A stretch of 64,000 nt of DNA from Macrosoma leucophasiata (taxonomy: Eukaryota; Arthropoda; Insecta; Lepidoptera; Hedylidae), in contig JAWQUS010000004.1 in the NCBI GenBank assembly GCA_036365455.1, positions 4,285,501-4,349,500 of the forward strand, in the 5' to 3' direction. A program made the translations under genes and the position numbers. Of this stretch, positions 62,910-64,000 are shown in pieces. How positions within the stretch are numbered: position 1 is the stretch's first letter; each line of letters starts with the position of its first letter. A model generated the notes under the pieces. That model ran no database searches and was not told where the DNA came from. It saw only the letters and a list, made by a program, of their open reading frames with translations.

Positions 62910-63105
62910 GCGACCCGGTTAGTCTAGTGTTGTGAGATGACCGTTTGATTCGAAGAGTCGCGGGTGAGATCCCCGCACCGGGACAAATATTTGTATGGCC
63001 TACAGATATTTGTTTCGGGTCTGGGTGTTTGTGTATGTGTACAACGGCACCTTTGACACAGGTTTATACCTAGTATTGGGCTGTGAGTGTAAGCGTATTT
63101 TATTA
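62910..63105 (+). mobile_element. SINE T2
   Basis: GACCCGGTTAGTCTAGTGTT, CCCGCACCGGGACAAAT, body and AGCGTATTTTATTATTA. Confidence 0.78.
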
Positions 63106-63114
63106 TTATAAGTA

Positions 63115-63260
63115 TAGCCGTCGGGACCCCATGGCACTCTAGTGGAGGAGAATTCTTCCGCGAGGCAGTCAGTCAACCGAACAATGGCAGTCAAACCATT
63201 CCAATAGGGCGGCAGTAAAAATAATTAAGCGGGATGGGCAGCAGCGTCCCGGGATACTAC
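63115..63260 (+). repeat. Dispersed repeat W
   Basis: GTGGAGGAGAATTCTTCCGC, GGCAGTCAGTCAACCGAACA and AAGCGGGATGGGCAGCAGCG match 11080-11240. Confidence 0.55.
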
Positions 63261-63708
63261 TTTATTCATAATTGCCATTGTTTATAAAATGGACTCCTTA
63301 CTTCGATAGTGCATACGGCTGCCGACGGCAGTTCTTTAGCTTGTCTCTTAAAAAAAAACATTTTTTTTGCGTAAGTGTCTGTTACTGCAGGAGACCGTTC
63401 AACTTGATTCTTTAAAAAAAAACCTATCTAATACGAAACCACTTCAAATATTTATGTAACATATATATTATAATTATGTTCGAATAGATCGTAGAGAGAC
63501 AATAGCGAATATCAGTGCATTACCGATACGAGTACCTATATCGACTCGCCGCCTCATAAAACTTGGGCTATCAATAAATCCATTTCCACTCGAGACAGTT
63601 ATGCGTTTTGCAGAACAGAAACAAGTGGAGTGTCTTCGTTTGTTTTTCATCTTCCAAATCCTTTACTAGCAGTTCATAGATCAATAGGGATGTTGACTAA
63701 TAAAATTA
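63261..63708. other. Intergenic DNA, nothing assigned
   Basis: No signal was recognised. Confidence 0.35.
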
Positions 63709-63852
63709 CCCCCTTATTCATAAATGTATTTTAGCTAAAGTGTTGCTGATCTCTCCTTTGTCTTTTTCTATCATGCACATTTGACAATGCAACTGACAAA
63801 GACAAAGTATTCTACAGCTAAAACGTATCTAATGTACGTTTATGAATAAGGG
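63709..63852 (+). mobile_element. MITE family P
   Basis: CCCCCTTATTCATAAATG to ACGTTTATGAATAAGGG. TTA precedes it; the right edge is altered. Confidence 0.78.
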
Positions 63853-63889
63853 TGTTTGTTAGTCTATTAAATAATATTTTTTGAAATAA

Positions 63890-64000
63890 TAATAATAATG
63901 GCAACCCTTGATATGCCCCACTGCTGGGCATGAGTCTCTCCCCTTTTTGAAGGAAGGCCTGGAGCTTACTCCACCACGCTGCTCCAATGCGGGTTGGTGG
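63890..64000 (-). mobile_element. 5S-derived SINE, cut by the window end
   Basis: (AAT)n then GGCAACCCTTGATATGCCCC through GGCCTGGAGCTTACTCCACC. The head lies outside the window. Confidence 0.82.

Noticed and set aside
1..64000. CRISPR array, operon, phage or plasmid features
   Set aside because: Repeats are dispersed transposons, genes are spliced and tRNA/SINE signals are eukaryotic; no bacterial architecture is present.

Overview
The window looks like nuclear DNA of a lepidopteran, most likely a moth. It is AT-rich, has spliced genes with GT-AG introns, and is packed with repeats typical of Lepidoptera: a Metulj-like SINE in about 25-30 copies, a 5S-rRNA-derived SINE, several tRNA-derived SINEs, short 5'-truncated non-LTR retrotransposons with target-site duplications (TSDs), Helitron pieces ending in CTAG, and many MITEs. 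The taxonomic call rests on recognising these families by eye; no search was run.

Only one host protein gene can be supported. It is a five-coding-exon gene on the minus strand (12255 down to 6564) for a 276-residue Qa-SNARE of the syntaxin 7/12/13 class. All four introns hold transposon sequence. A likely 5' untranslated exon lies near 12744-12850, with a GTCA-rich promoter region beyond it. One convincing tRNA gene, tRNA-Leu(AAG), sits at 13465-13545 inside a decayed hAT-type transposon (13202-14790).

Layout: 1-6.5 kb, intergenic with nested MITEs; 6.5-12.9 kb, the syntaxin gene; 13.2-14.8 kb, hAT element with tRNA; 15-64 kb, intergenic DNA made mostly of transposon insertions and unassigned AT-rich sequence. 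The 15-64 kb part includes six copies of one LINE family (five with clean TSDs of 11-14 bp), two copies of a second LINE, a Helitron helicase fragment inside a SINE, and an unnamed 1.5-kb inverted-repeat element with recurring GTTGTGACA boxes.

No operon-like system, CRISPR array or coordinated gene cluster is present. The most informative content is structural. Nested insertions give the order of events and, through exact TSDs, define several element families: an 8-bp-TSD hAT-like MITE that goes both into and around the 5S-SINE, a 3-bp-TSD MITE, a LINE copy with a palindromic 5' inversion, and a 72-bp poly(A)-tailed retro-insert of unknown source in the first coding intron of the syntaxin gene.
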